From Minicystis rosea (GTDB lineage Bacteria; Myxococcota_A; Polyangia; Polyangiales; Polyangiaceae), in contig CP016211.1 of the NCBI GenBank assembly GCA_001931535.1, positions 13,717,501 to 13,781,500 of the forward strand: a stretch of 64,000 nt of DNA, read 5' to 3'. The stretch's first letter is position 1. Each line of letters opens with the position of its first letter. Made by a program: the position numbers and the translations under genes. The notes beneath the pieces were generated by a model, which saw nothing but the letters and a program-made list of their open reading frames with translations, was not told where the DNA came from and searched no databases. Positions 46,416 to 56,225 of this stretch are shown here, one piece after another.

Positions 46416-47972
46416 TTACATCTTGAGGACCGTGATGAGCCCAATGGGGAAGGTCCATTGGAGGTCGCGGCGCTCGGTGACGGGGGGATCCGCGTCGGGC
46501 TTCGCTGCTCGCACTTGGGTGTCGGCCGAGACGGTGACGCCGACGCGAAAAGCGAGCTTGTCGGTGAACAGGAAGTCGAGGAACAAGGTCCCGGTGAGCT
46601 TGTGCAGGGCCGTCACCTGCGTGGGCGGCCGGACCAAGGCGATGTCGACGGTGAGGTCGGCGCCGACGGCGAGCCGCGGCGGGAGGCGGTCGTTCATGAG
46701 GTTCAGGCGGCCGTCCGGCGTGAAGAGAGGCTCGCGCGTCAGGCTCCCGATCACGGCGATCGCCGACGCCGACGGGGAGACGAGCACGTGAAAAGGATCC
46801 TTGAAGGTGTCGCGCCAATGCCCGATGCCGGCGCCGATGGTCAAGCCGGCGCTCTCCGAGACCATCGCGTATTCCAGCTTGGCTTGCCAGCGCTGGAGCT
46901 CGCCGCGGGAGACGTCTTTGCCTTCGGGCTGGAAGCCGAGGATGATGGGGAAGAGATCCGCGGTCATGCCGATACCGATGCGATGCCGGAGGTGCGTCCA
47001 CGAAGCGGTCTTGACCGCGATGTCGATGGCCTTGGGGCCATAACAGGGATAAGCGCTCTCGGACTCGACGTCGGCGAGGACGGCGAGGCTGTCGCGGGCG
47101 CGGAAGGTCCTTTGCTCCAGGTTGAAGCGGGCGGCCGCGGCGCCGGGCCGCCCGCTCTGCTCCGCCGCTTCGAGGCGTTTCTTCTCTTTGTCGACGAGGC
47201 TGAGAATGGCGCGGACGCCCTGCTCCAAGGGCATTTCGTCGTTCTCGGACACGCGGGACACGCCCTCTGGCAGGGGGATGGCGCAGGCTCTCGCGGCATG
47301 GAGGGTGTCTTCGTCCCAAGGCGTCTCGGAGAGGGCCTCGAGCTGATACGAGATGAGCTCGTCGCAGACGCGAAAGAGCGCGGAGCGCGCTTCGCCGAGC
47401 CGGTTCGACAGATCTTTGCGCGCCTTGTCCAGCGTGCAGGGGTCGAGCCCGAGGTCTTCGAGGTGGAGCGGATTCCACGGCAGCTCGTAGCTGTAGGCGA
47501 TCCCGAATCGGGTCCTCGTGTCCTTGAGCGCCGCCAGGGTGATGTTGATTTGATGGGGGGAGTCGTCACGACCCATGAGCGCGAAAGGGGCGATGCTGAC
47601 CCCGGCCTCGGCGCCCTGCACCGACGTCTTGAGCGCAGCCGAGGCGCGGTCGATGGCGTTCACGCCCGTGGTCCGGCCGAGCGCGGAGATGCGCGCGCCG
47701 ATGCCCGCGAAGCGCCCGCGCGCCTTGTCTCTGTGCGAGAGCTCCGGCATGGAGAGGCGCTCGCCGGCGGCGTCGGTGAAGGCGTCACGGAGGGCCTCTT
47801 GGCTCAGCGCCTTCATGCGCGCGAAGGTATGGAGATACCGCTCGACCCACGCGCGGCGATCGGGATCGCGCGGTGATGGACCGGCCGCATCGGCGCGGGC
47901 GCTCGCCGGGACGAGCAGCGATATCGAGACGACGGCGGCGCCCGTCCGCCTCCGCGTGGGAGAGGGCTTCAC
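46416..47972 (-). CDS. Exported protein of unknown family in the conflict-type operon
   Basis: 518 residues from the GTG at 47972, which overlaps the upstream stop in GTGA and opens a clean signal peptide (TGAAVVSISLLVPASARA). The mature protein has a helical N-terminal half (YLHTFARMKALSQEALRDAFTDAAG). The C-terminal half has amphipathic strands (QINITLAALKDTRTRFGIAYSYEL, DKLAFRVGVTVSADTQV, LQWTFPIGLITVL) that suggest an outer-membrane barrel or barrel-associated protein. No family recognised. As the only exported member of the array it may be the sensor of envelope damage or the partner of the secreted/membrane activity. It is followed by the STAND gene after 116 bases. Confidence 0.78.
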   Translation of the reverse strand: MKPSPTRRRTGAAVVSISLLVPASARADAAGPSPRDPDRRAWVERYLHTFARMKALSQEALRDAFTDAAGERLSMPELSHRDKARGRFAGIGARISALGRTTGVNAIDRASAALKTSVQGAEAGVSIAPFALMGRDDSPHQINITLAALKDTRTRFGIAYSYELPWNPLHLEDLGLDPCTLDKARKDLSNRLGEARSALFRVCDELISYQLEALSETPWDEDTLHAARACAIPLPEGVSRVSENDEMPLEQGVRAILSLVDKEKKRLEAAEQSGRPGAAAARFNLEQRTFRARDSLAVLADVESESAYPCYGPKAIDIAVKTASWTHLRHRIGIGMTADLFPIILGFQPEGKDVSRGELQRWQAKLEYAMVSESAGLTIGAGIGHWRDTFKDPFHVLVSPSASAIAVIGSLTREPLFTPDGRLNLMNDRLPPRLAVGADLTVDIALVRPPTQVTALHKLTGTLFLDFLFTDKLAFRVGVTVSADTQVRAAKPDADPPVTERRDLQWTFPIGLITVLKM

Positions 47973-50073
47973 GCGTCCTCGCTCGGCGTCGCCCGGTATC
48001 GTTCGGCGATGTCGGAGGCGAAGCGCTCCACCGTCCCCCAATAGATGTTGATGTTCTCGTGCCCGAAATACTCCTCCAGGTATTGGCGGAGGCGCTCGGG
48101 CGCGGCCAGGCGGCCGTCGTCGGGCTCGAGCTGGGCGGCCACGTGAGCGAAGCGACGGCGCGCCTCGCCGCCCGGCTGATGGACGATGACCCGAAAGAGG
48201 GCCCGAAAATCCCAATCGTCCTTGCGAAAGCCGATGAAGAGGAGCGCCCGCTTGGCCAGCGCGGCGCGGACCACTTTGGGGATGAGCTCGGGCTCCTGCG
48301 CCACCGCCAAGAGGTGATCCAGATAATCATCGATGGTGAGCACGATCGACACGGGATCGCTGAGGTGGCCGAAGAGGTAATACACGAGAGGTCGCGCCGA
48401 GGTGGGCGCGAAGCCGGGCTCGACTTGATAGATGCCTTGGGGAGCTCGGCCCGGGTCGTCCAGCGGCAGAAATCCCATTGAGGATCTTTGCCTTCCTCGA
48501 CCAAGGCGTCGAAGAGGAGATCATCGGGGTTGGTGGTGAGGTAGATGGGCAGGGGCAGAGCCGCGAGCACGCGGTGCGGCTCGGACGCGTCGAGGGCGCG
48601 TGTCTCGCGGCCGCAGCGCCGCACCAGCGCGTCGAGCGGGGTGGCGTCGCGGACCCTCCGGCCGAGCGGGCCTTGGGTGCCGCAGAGCCGGGCCAAACGA
48701 TCCTGCACGCGGGTGCGCAGCCCGCCGACGAAGAGGGTGTTGCGCAGGTACTCGTCGGCTTGCACCACGCTGAGGAATTGGGCGACGTGGGGGAGATCTT
48801 CTTCCTCCATGGGCGCGCCGGGGAAGCCGTGGGCCTCGGCCCAGCTCCGTGTCTGATCGCGCAGATCGCCGACCATCGATTCGAGCATGCCTCTCCCGAG
48901 GATGGGGAGCGCGCGGCCGTCTTCGATGCTGCCGAGGAGCGCGGGCCACTTCTCGAACTCGTGATCTCCGCTCCCGGGCACATACCAAATCGAGCCGCTG
49001 GCGATGCGCAGAAAGAGGACTGGCATCCACCAATCCGGCCGGCCGCGGACGGCGCCGCGCGCGATGGCCACGGCGCGATCGACGCGCCCGTCCTCGCGCA
49101 GGCTCTCGAAGAGGGCGCGCATGAAGGTCCGCGCGGTCTCCATGCTGACGTTGCCTTGCATGGCGATGACCGCGGGGATGCCCACGGTGGCGAGGCTCGG
49201 GCCGATGGCGTGCACCAGCTCGACGGCACCGGAGCCCGCGCTCTGACACGATATCAGCACCACGAGCCGCGGCGGCTGCGGGAGCTCGGCGAGGCGTTGG
49301 ACGAAGTCTCGCCCGGCCACGACGTCGGCCGTGCCGTCGGGCTTCTCGAGCCACAAGAGCGGTTTGTCGTCGCGCATGGCGCCGTGGCAGGCGAGGCACA
49401 GAATGTCGTATCCGGGGCTCGTCCGGAGCGCCGCGAGCATGCCGTCGAGGGTGGCTGTCCCGCCCGACGCGAGCTCTTTGGGATTGAGATCGCCGAGACC
49501 GACGCGCGCGGCCCCGAGCTCGCCGGCGACGTCGATGGGCTCGAGCGGCTCGGCGCCGTCGGGGCTGTAGCGATGGAGATCGGTGGGGTTCGACACGACG
49601 ACGAGCGCGCGGAGCTGCGTGCGCGGGCGCAGGTGAACCGGGCGTAAATCGCTGCTCCCGAGGAGCCGTGAAAAGGGTCGATGAGGATCGGTGAAGAGGG
49701 GTTGTCCCGTCTCGGGATCGATGAGCAGCTCCCAGCGGAGGCGGTGGAGCTCGGCGGCGCTGGGGCCGATGAAGAGGCGGACGCGGAGATCGGTGGCCGC
49801 GAGGCCGGAGACGTCGCGCGCATAACGGAACAGATCGCGCCGCTCGGCCGGCTCGCGGAGGATGCCGGCGAGGAGATCGCCATAGGCCGAGGGGACGTGC
49901 TCCGCTTGGAGCAGGCCGGCGAAGTCGAACGCCACGGGACCGAGCACCGGCGCGCGCACGATGTCGGTGCTCGGCTGAGCAAAGCGCAGCTCGGCGGTGT
50001 AAATGCCAGTCTTCCGGCTGAGCAAGCTCTCCGCGTGGAGGGCTATCTCCAGCTCGGCATACGGTTCAGGCAT
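47969..50073 (-). CDS. CHAT protease-SIR2 fusion, frame broken once near 48445
   Basis: About 701 residues if one C is added to the CCCC run at about 48440 (complement); otherwise two frames, 50073 to about 48440 and 48478 to 47969. CHAT (caspase-like) domain: LACHGA with His230 and LISCQSAGSG with Cys276, in the expected order and spacing. From about 390 a SIR2_2-like domain: ILGRGMLES, YLTTNPDDLLFDAL, and after the break YYLFGHLSDPVSIVLTIDDYLDHL and RALLFIGFRKDDWDFR. The joint reads RAELP-QGIYQVEPG, a seamless fit. CHAT cuts a partner protein and SIR2-type domains often destroy NAD in defence systems. The stop overlaps the next GTG. The ATG at 50073 has GGGGAGAG upstream. Confidence 0.85.
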
Positions 50074-50375
50074 GCTCTCTCCCCGGCGTCGCCCGGAGGG
50101 CCGCGCTCGCCGGCCCTCCGGAGCGAGGGCGTTGCAGGGTTGATGCCGGGGTCGAGCGTGAGATGCCTCATCGCATCTCGGTGTCCGCTCTCGGTTCGTT
50201 CCTCGGCGTCACGAATCGTCTCGCCGAACGCGCCGCGCGTTCGACCGCATCAGCGCGCGGACGAAGCCGACAGCGACGGTGACGATCGCTCCCCGAAACG
50301 GGCCGCCCGCCGCACGCTCGTTTCACGTCTGGCGGCTCGAAACGACCCACTCGTCGCGCGCTTGACGCAGAGGCG
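50074..50375. other. 302-base gap inside the six-gene array
   Basis: The only large gap between members of the array, between the caspase-like gene and the CHAT-SIR2 gene. No reading frame or RNA-like structure is convincing. It may hold an internal promoter. The GGGGAGAGAGC ribosome-binding site of the CHAT gene lies at its left end. Confidence 0.4.
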
Positions 50376-51854
50376 TCAGCGGCTCGCGGCGCCGGGCAGG
50401 CGCACGGCCGGATCGCCCAAGATGGCATAACCGCGCGCGTCGTTGTTCGTGGTCCAGAGATCCGCGAGCCGGAAGGGATCGGGCGTCGCCCCATTGTCGA
50501 CGTCGTCGAGCTCGTTGCTCAGCTTGGTCGACAGCTCCGCATAACGCACGTTGAACAGCTCGAGCGCGGAGCCCACGGGGTGCCCTTCGAGGAGCCTTTG
50601 CAACGTGCTCTCGAACACCGCGCTTTGCGCGCCGGCGCGCGGCCACGCGAACGAATAGCCCAGGGCCCGCTCGACATGCCCGATGACGGCGAGCGCGCCC
50701 CCGCGGGGATGGCCGAGGAGCCTTTGCGGGAGCCGGGCCAAGAACGGGCGCGCCGCGACCTTCTGGGCGCCGCCGCCGCGCATGCGGGTGAATGGATCCC
50801 AGAGCGGCGTGCCCGCGCTGTAGCAGGCGAAATGAAAGGCGATGAGCCCATGGAGGCGCGCGTCGTCGCCGACGTCGCTCCCGCTCCAATAGAAGCCTTC
50901 GGGGATGTCTTTTTGCCAGGCCATGGGCCCCGGCCAGTCCTGACAGAGCAACGCGCCTTGGTGGGGAATTTGCCGCGCATCGCCCGCGGGGAACCCCATT
51001 CCATGGCTGGCCGTGAAGAGCAGGGCGGGGGTCTCGGGGCCGCCGAGGAGCGCGCCGAGGCGCTCTTTCGTGGCCGCTTCGTGCGTGGCCTCGACGAGCT
51101 CCCAAGGGGCCCGGCTCGGGTCCTTGCCCATCCACGCGCGCATGAAGGCCACGAGCGGGCCGGCGAGCATCGAGGCGCTGGCGCGGGTGGATCGATCATC
51201 GGTGTTCTCGGGCGCGAAGAAGGCGGCGCGGCGGGGGAGGGTGATTGTCCCCTGCTCGGCCTGCGCCACGCTGCGTGCATAAGCGGCGTGCTCGTCGAGC
51301 GTGTCGAAGTGAATCCGCCCCACCGCATATTGCACGTCGAGCTCGTATTGCAGGCGATACGGGATCGACTCCGGGTCACCGACGATGAGGAGATAATAAG
51401 GCACCTTGTCTGGATCGGCGGGGCCGGGGCCCACGCCGAGCCGAGCGAGCATCTCGTCGGCGCGCTCGTTCGGCCGGTAGCCGGTCGGGCCGATGTACTC
51501 GCGATAGCGTGGACCGCACTGCGCGCGGCGGAGCGCGAGCAGCTCGCCGAGCGCCTCTTTCACGGCCTCGCTGCGCGCGCGATCCTCCGCGGCGAAGATC
51601 ACGCCCCAGCCGGTCTCGGCGAGGTTCTTCGGGTCGACACCTTCTTTGGGGCCGAACGTGGCGAGCGTGGCTCGGTCGTTGAAGAAGCGGAGCTTGTTCC
51701 GGAGCTGGGCCTCCGCCTGCTCTTCGGGCCGCAGGTCGAAGCGCGCTCCGAACGCGAGCCGCACGAGCTCGGGAGGTGTCATGGCGGGCGAGAGGTAGCG
51801 TCCCGTCGCCCCGTCGATGCCGTTGAAATGGCAGAGGTCGTCTTCCTCGTCCAA
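50376..51854 (-). CDS. Peptidase C25/caspase-like protein
   Basis: 492 residues, cytoplasmic by appearance (no signal). The catalytic pair of a caspase/gingipain fold is visible: LLFTASHGMGF with His284 and FHFACYSAGTP with Cys344, each at the end of a hydrophobic strand. The N-terminal 150 residues, with the PYYLLIVGDPESIPY strand near 152-166, match the layout of C25-like proteins. The C-terminal part (NNDARGYAILGDPAVRLP) closes as in other bacterial C25 members. The gene follows the patatin gene by 42 bases. A specific partner cut by it may be the patatin or the GMC enzyme; this is a guess. Confidence 0.84.
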   Translation of the reverse strand: MDEEDDLCHFNGIDGATGRYLSPAMTPPELVRLAFGARFDLRPEEQAEAQLRNKLRFFNDRATLATFGPKEGVDPKNLAETGWGVIFAAEDRARSEAVKEALGELLALRRAQCGPRYREYIGPTGYRPNERADEMLARLGVGPGPADPDKVPYYLLIVGDPESIPYRLQYELDVQYAVGRIHFDTLDEHAAYARSVAQAEQGTITLPRRAAFFAPENTDDRSTRASASMLAGPLVAFMRAWMGKDPSRAPWELVEATHEAATKERLGALLGGPETPALLFTASHGMGFPAGDARQIPHQGALLCQDWPGPMAWQKDIPEGFYWSGSDVGDDARLHGLIAFHFACYSAGTPLWDPFTRMRGGGAQKVAARPFLARLPQRLLGHPRGGALAVIGHVERALGYSFAWPRAGAQSAVFESTLQRLLEGHPVGSALELFNVRYAELSTKLSNELDDVDNGATPDPFRLADLWTTNNDARGYAILGDPAVRLPGAASR

Positions 51855-51896
51855 GAGCCCCTCCTTTCGACAATGAGCGGAGCGCGGGGGAGCGCG

Positions 51897-53432
51897 TCAA
51901 GCGGGGCTCTGGGTGACCACGTCGCGCGCGTACACGTCCCACAGCTTTCCCAAGAAGAGCTGCGCGAAACGGCGGAGACCGTCGGCCCGCGCGGCGACCG
52001 AAGGGCCTTCGGTGCGAAAGGTGCCGAGCTGCTTGGCGAAGTCGAGGAGGAAGATGTGGAGGATGCCAGTCGCCACGACCTCCGCGTCGGGCTCGGCTTC
52101 TTTGGGCACGTGCCCGCGGAGGATGCGGGTGAACAGCGTCGTCGTGTCGGACCACACGTCGAAGCCGGGATCGTTCTTGATGTCCTTGAACCCGGAGAGG
52201 GTGAGCGGCTGTCCGGCGGCGTCCCGGAAATACAGCCGATAGAGCATCTCTTTGCGGTCCGTGGTGCCGTGCTCGACGAAGAGGTTGAAGACGCCCCGCT
52301 CGACGGGCATCGCCCCGCCGAAGGCCTCGGAGCGCACCGTCCCTTCGGCGCGGGCCTCGTGATCGGGGTGGGTGACGAAGCGGTCCACGTCGTCCACGGT
52401 GATGGTGAGGTGGAACATGAGCGCGCGGCGGTCCTGCCTGCCCTCTCGGAACGCCACGTCGTAATCCCCATCTCCAGGGCTCATGAACCCTTTCATCTCC
52501 TCGGTGAAGGACACCTTCGTCGGCTCCATCCGGCGCGCCTCCCACCGTGGAACGGACCTCTTTCCGAGGGGAATCCCGCGCTCTCCGCACCACCTGCGCG
52601 CCTCTTCCACGCCGGCCTCCACCGCTTCGACGATACGGTCTTTGCCCACGGCGATCAGGTAATGCAGAGGGACGTCCTCCTTCAGGATCTCGAGCGCGAC
52701 GGGGCGCCCGAGCTCGCCTCGACCACCCGTGGCGATGGCCGCGTTGCTCTCGGCGATGCGGCGGGTGACCCGTTTGAAGTTGCCATTGGCCGCAGCCTCG
52801 ACGATCTGAAAATACTCGGCCACGAATCCATCGTGCCATTCGCCCTGATCCCGGACCGTCCAGATGATCCAGAGCTCGTCGGCGCCGCGCCGGAGGGCCT
52901 CTTCCAGGTTAGCGTCGGTCACGAACACGGCATCGATGTAGAGATCGCCGTCGATGCGCACGGGCGGAAACCACATGGGCAGCGAGACCGCCGCGATCAG
53001 GAGGTCTTCCGTCATGCGATCGGGGCCGATGGTCGAGAGCTCGTGCCGGGTGAAGTCGTAGACGTTGAACGTCGCCGGCACGCGCGACGCCCGAATCCGG
53101 TCCCAATCGAGGCCCCAAGCGGGGAAGATGTTCTTTCGATAGCGCTCCAAGGTGGCAATCGAGGCCCCGTGGGCGAGCTTGGTCATCTCTCCCCAATTGA
53201 AGTCGATGCCGGCGAGAGGATCGATGTTGCGCCAGTTGTCGGCGATCTGCCGGCCGCTCATCCCCTGGCAGAGCATGGCCAGGTTGAAGACTCCGCCGCT
53301 CGCGGCGTCCACGTGATCGAAGGTGAGGCCGGCCTCGTCGAGCCACACCTCCAGCACGCCTGCCTGAAAAGCCACCTTGAGGCCGCCGCCCGCGAGGATG
53401 AGCGATCTCCGCTTCTCCGCCGCCGTCATCAT
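51897..53432 (-). CDS. Patatin-like phospholipase with shared C-terminal domain
   Basis: 511 residues; ATG 53432 is preceded by GGAGG. Patatin core: oxyanion loop LAGGGLKVAF at 13-22, nucleophile Ser45 in DAASGGVFN, and the aspartate in YIDAVFVTDA near 167 (the usual DG(G/A) is altered to DAV). Residues about 335-510 form a separate domain (FHLTITVDDVDRF, RGVFNLFVEH, YRLYFRDAAGQPLTLSG, DTTTLFTRILRG) that recurs at the end of the GMC oxidoreductase of the same array. Patatins cleave membrane lipids and are common effectors in bacterial immunity and predation. It is the first gene of the array and lies divergent to a small Cys-rich gene 170 bases away. Confidence 0.88.
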   Translation of the reverse strand: MMTAAEKRRSLILAGGGLKVAFQAGVLEVWLDEAGLTFDHVDAASGGVFNLAMLCQGMSGRQIADNWRNIDPLAGIDFNWGEMTKLAHGASIATLERYRKNIFPAWGLDWDRIRASRVPATFNVYDFTRHELSTIGPDRMTEDLLIAAVSLPMWFPPVRIDGDLYIDAVFVTDANLEEALRRGADELWIIWTVRDQGEWHDGFVAEYFQIVEAAANGNFKRVTRRIAESNAAIATGGRGELGRPVALEILKEDVPLHYLIAVGKDRIVEAVEAGVEEARRWCGERGIPLGKRSVPRWEARRMEPTKVSFTEEMKGFMSPGDGDYDVAFREGRQDRRALMFHLTITVDDVDRFVTHPDHEARAEGTVRSEAFGGAMPVERGVFNLFVEHGTTDRKEMLYRLYFRDAAGQPLTLSGFKDIKNDPGFDVWSDTTTLFTRILRGHVPKEAEPDAEVVATGILHIFLLDFAKQLGTFRTEGPSVAARADGLRRFAQLFLGKLWDVYARDVVTQSPA

Positions 53433-53601
53433 GGATGCCTCCGTCTGCGCGCCCATCGAGGGTGAGAGGCAGGCAAGAACACGACCCGCGGGGCCGCGAG
53501 CCTCTCGCTTCGATGCCGGGTGCATCCACGGGAAAGTCGTGAGATGGAACGCGGACGCGGCCGCTCCCCATGCGGGCTCGGCCGCGGTGGAGATCCGGAT
53601 C

Positions 53602-53811
53602 ATGCGTTGTGCCTTCTGTCGTCGAGAAATGGCTTATGTTCACGGTCACGCCGCCTGCGTGACCTCGGGTTGCCCGATGCACGGAGTCAACCAGGGCGAG
53701 TGCTGTGATGGTGAGACCGCCGAGGCGGCGCCGGTGCGGACCGCGGAGATCGCGGCGGCGCCGTGCGGCGCAGTGCGCATCGACGATGCCGCCGGGCCCG
53801 CGCGGCGCTGA
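53602..53811 (+). CDS. Small Cys-rich zinc-ribbon-like protein
   Basis: 69 residues; the start at 53602 has GGAG nine bases upstream. Cys residues at MRCAFCRREM and later ACVTSGCPMHG and GECCDGET form two or more metal-binding pairs. I recall similar small proteins in myxobacterial genomes but no function. It is divergent from the patatin gene, so it may share its regulatory region; a regulatory role in the array is possible but unproven. Confidence 0.65.
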   Translation: MRCAFCRREMAYVHGHAACVTSGCPMHGVNQGECCDGETAEAAPVRTAEIAAAPCGAVRIDDAAGPARR

Positions 53812-54084
53812 TTCACGGTCGCTCGGCCCCGGCTCTCGATGTCGTTCGAGAGGGCGCGGCATTGTCCAGCTTGGCTCGACAGCCCGTGTGTCGAATCGCG
53901 TCTAGTCATCTCCGGAAAACGCGCGCATCGTTCCTCGCGTCGTTCGACTCCCGCGGGATTCGCGGCTGGATCGAGGGAGCGTTGCACGGGCCATTCGGGG
54001 CCACGGGCGAGCCGGATGGGCGCGACCTCACGAACGTTCCAGATCCCGTGCTCGAGATCGAGGCGACGCTGAGGAGCAAGAGCA

Positions 54085-55074
54085 ATGCAGAAGCGCAAAC
54101 TCGGAAATGGCAATCTCGAGGTCTCGGCCATCGGGCTCGGCTGCATGGGGATGAGCCATGGCTATGGCCCGCCCGGCGACGAGCGGGAGATGATCGCGTT
54201 GATCCGAACGGCCTTCGAGCGGGGTGTCACCTTCTTCGACACCGCCGAGGTCTACGGCCCCTTCACGAACGAGGAGCTCGTGGGAAAGGCCATTGCTCCC
54301 TTCCGCGGGCAAGCCGTGATTGCCACCAAGTTCGGATTCAAGCTCGATTCCAACGGCAAGCCGGCAGGCCTCGATAGCCGGCCCGAGCACATCAAGCAGG
54401 TCGCCGAGGCCTCGCTCGCGCGGCTCGGGATCGAGGCCATCGATCTCTTCTACCAACATCGTGTCGATCCGGACGTGCCCATCGAGGACGTCGCGGGCGC
54501 CGTGAAGGCGCTGATTCAAGAAGGCAAGGTGAAGCACTTCGGCCTGTCCGAGGCGGGCGCGAAGACGATCCGCCGCGCGCATGCGGTCCAGCCCGTGGCT
54601 GCGGTCCAGAGTGAATACTCGCTGTGGACGCGCGGGCCGGAAGCGGAGGTGCTGCCCACCCTCGAAGAGCTCGGCATCGGGTTCGTGCCGTTCAGCCCTC
54701 TCGGCAAGGGGTTCCTGACGGGCAAGATGAACGAGAAGACGACGTTCGCCGGCAGCGACATCCGCAACATCATCCCTCGTTTCACGCCGGAGGCGCTCGC
54801 GGCGAATCAAGCGCTCGTCGATCTCCTGGGCACGCTCGCGAAACGGAAGGGCGCGACCAGCGCCCAGATCGCGCTCGCTTGGCTCCTCGCGCAGAAGCCG
54901 TGGATCGTTCCCATTCCGGGCACCACCAAGCTGAATCGGCTGGAGGAGAACCTCGGCGCCGCGCGGGTCGAGCTGACGGCGGACGATCTTCGTGAGATCG
55001 ACGCCGCCGTCTCGAAGATCACGGTGCAAGGGGCGCGCTATCCCGAGCACTTGGAGCGCATGACCGGGCGCTGA
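54085..55074 (+). CDS. Aldo/keto reductase
   Basis: 329 residues, family-typical length. Motifs of the TIM-barrel NADPH reductases: LGLGCMGMSHGYG-like start (GLGCMGMS), FFDTAEVYGPF with the catalytic Asp and Tyr, ATKFGFK with the catalytic Lys, and FYQHRVDPDVPIEDV with the active-site His. Cofactor binding by IVPIPGTTKLNRLEENLGA. It is close to the AKR13-type reductases annotated as quinone/aldehyde reductases. A LysR gene lies convergent downstream (38 bases apart) and may regulate it. GAGGAGC precedes the start. Confidence 0.92.
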   Translation: MQKRKLGNGNLEVSAIGLGCMGMSHGYGPPGDEREMIALIRTAFERGVTFFDTAEVYGPFTNEELVGKAIAPFRGQAVIATKFGFKLDSNGKPAGLDSRPEHIKQVAEASLARLGIEAIDLFYQHRVDPDVPIEDVAGAVKALIQEGKVKHFGLSEAGAKTIRRAHAVQPVAAVQSEYSLWTRGPEAEVLPTLEELGIGFVPFSPLGKGFLTGKMNEKTTFAGSDIRNIIPRFTPEALAANQALVDLLGTLAKRKGATSAQIALAWLLAQKPWIVPIPGTTKLNRLEENLGAARVELTADDLREIDAAVSKITVQGARYPEHLERMTGR

Positions 55075-55112
55075 GCACGCGGTGTTTCGGCTCCATCGAT
55101 GTGCCGATGGGC

Positions 55113-56021
55113 TCATTGCACGCGGCGCATCGAGAGGTCTTTGGCTGCTTCGATGAAGAGGCGCAGCGGCGCGGAGCGCTGCGCCCGGCTGGGGAAGTAG
55201 AGGAAGAAGCCCGGGACCGTGGGTGCGTAGGGCTCGAGCACCCTTTGCAGCTTCCCCGCGCGCAGCGGCTCCAGCACCAGCGGCTCGAAGGCGTACACCA
55301 AGCCCAGGCCCTGCTCCGCAAGCGACGTGTTGAGACGCGCGTCGCTGGTGACGATGCCGCCGCGGACCGGCACGCGCCACGTGCGCTTGCCGCGCTCCAG
55401 CTCCCAGGCGTAGAGCGCGCCCGTGGTCGGCGAGCGGAACGTGATGCACTCGTGGCGCAGGAGATCTTCGGGGCGCTGCGGAATGCCGTGGCGCGCGAAG
55501 TAGCTGGGCGCGCCCACGATCACGAAGCGGAACGCGTCGGTGAGCCGCACCTGCACCATGTCACGCTCGATGGCTTCGCTGAGCCGCACGCCCGCGTCGT
55601 AGCCCTCCGCGACGATGTCCACGAGGCGCTCTTCGACGACGACCTCGACGTCGATGCGCGGGTGGCGCGCGCGAAAGCCGGGCAGCACCGGGTCGATCAC
55701 GAAGGGCACCGCCGCGCGCGGCACCGAGAGCCGCACGCGTCCCACCGTCTCTCCCGGCTTGGCGGAGACCTCGGCGAGGGCCGCGAGCGTCTGCGCCAGC
55801 GCGGGCGCCACGCTCTCCACGAGGCGTTTCCCCGCGTCCGTCAGCGAGACGCTGCGCGTGGTGCGGATCAAGAGCACCACGCGCAGCTGACCTTCGAGCT
55901 GTTGCACGGCTTGGCTCACCGCCGATCGGGAGACGCCGAGCTCGCGCGCCGCGCTGCTGAAGCTCCGCATTCGCGCCACCGCGAGGAATGCTTGGAGCTG
56001 GACGAAGGGAGCCGTGTTCAT
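55113..56021 (-). CDS. LysR-family transcriptional regulator
   Basis: 302 residues with the standard layout: winged helix VQLQAFLAVARMRSFSSAARELGVSRSAVSQAVQQLE and effector domain (GRVRLSVPRAAVPFVIDPVLPGF, VGAPSYFARHG). It belongs to the CrgA/AaeR-like group often paired with reductase genes, and the neighbouring aldo/keto reductase converges with it. The true target cannot be seen; no obvious operator stands out in the 200 bases upstream. Confidence 0.9.
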   Translation of the reverse strand: MNTAPFVQLQAFLAVARMRSFSSAARELGVSRSAVSQAVQQLEGQLRVVLLIRTTRSVSLTDAGKRLVESVAPALAQTLAALAEVSAKPGETVGRVRLSVPRAAVPFVIDPVLPGFRARHPRIDVEVVVEERLVDIVAEGYDAGVRLSEAIERDMVQVRLTDAFRFVIVGAPSYFARHGIPQRPEDLLRHECITFRSPTTGALYAWELERGKRTWRVPVRGGIVTSDARLNTSLAEQGLGLVYAFEPLVLEPLRAGKLQRVLEPYAPTVPGFFLYFPSRAQRSAPLRLFIEAAKDLSMRRVQ

Positions 56022-56225
56022 CTGCGCTGATCGCCTTGGCCTGCCTCCGTGCCCCGCGCGTCTCGTCGTTGCGCAGCGCGCTCGTTCGTGCGAGCGCAGG
56101 CGTCGCCGACATCATCGAAAAGGCCGCAGCTCATGTCTCTCTGCGATTGCGCTCGAAGCGAGAATGGTTGAGCCGCGCCGGACGAGCGCGGCTTGTTCGC
56201 CCGGCTCCGAGGGGCCCGAGGCGCG

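Noticed and set aside
40250..53432. Array read as a prophage or integrative element
   Set aside because: No integrase, phage structural gene, tRNA or flanking direct repeat is visible; only the WD40 section differs in base composition.
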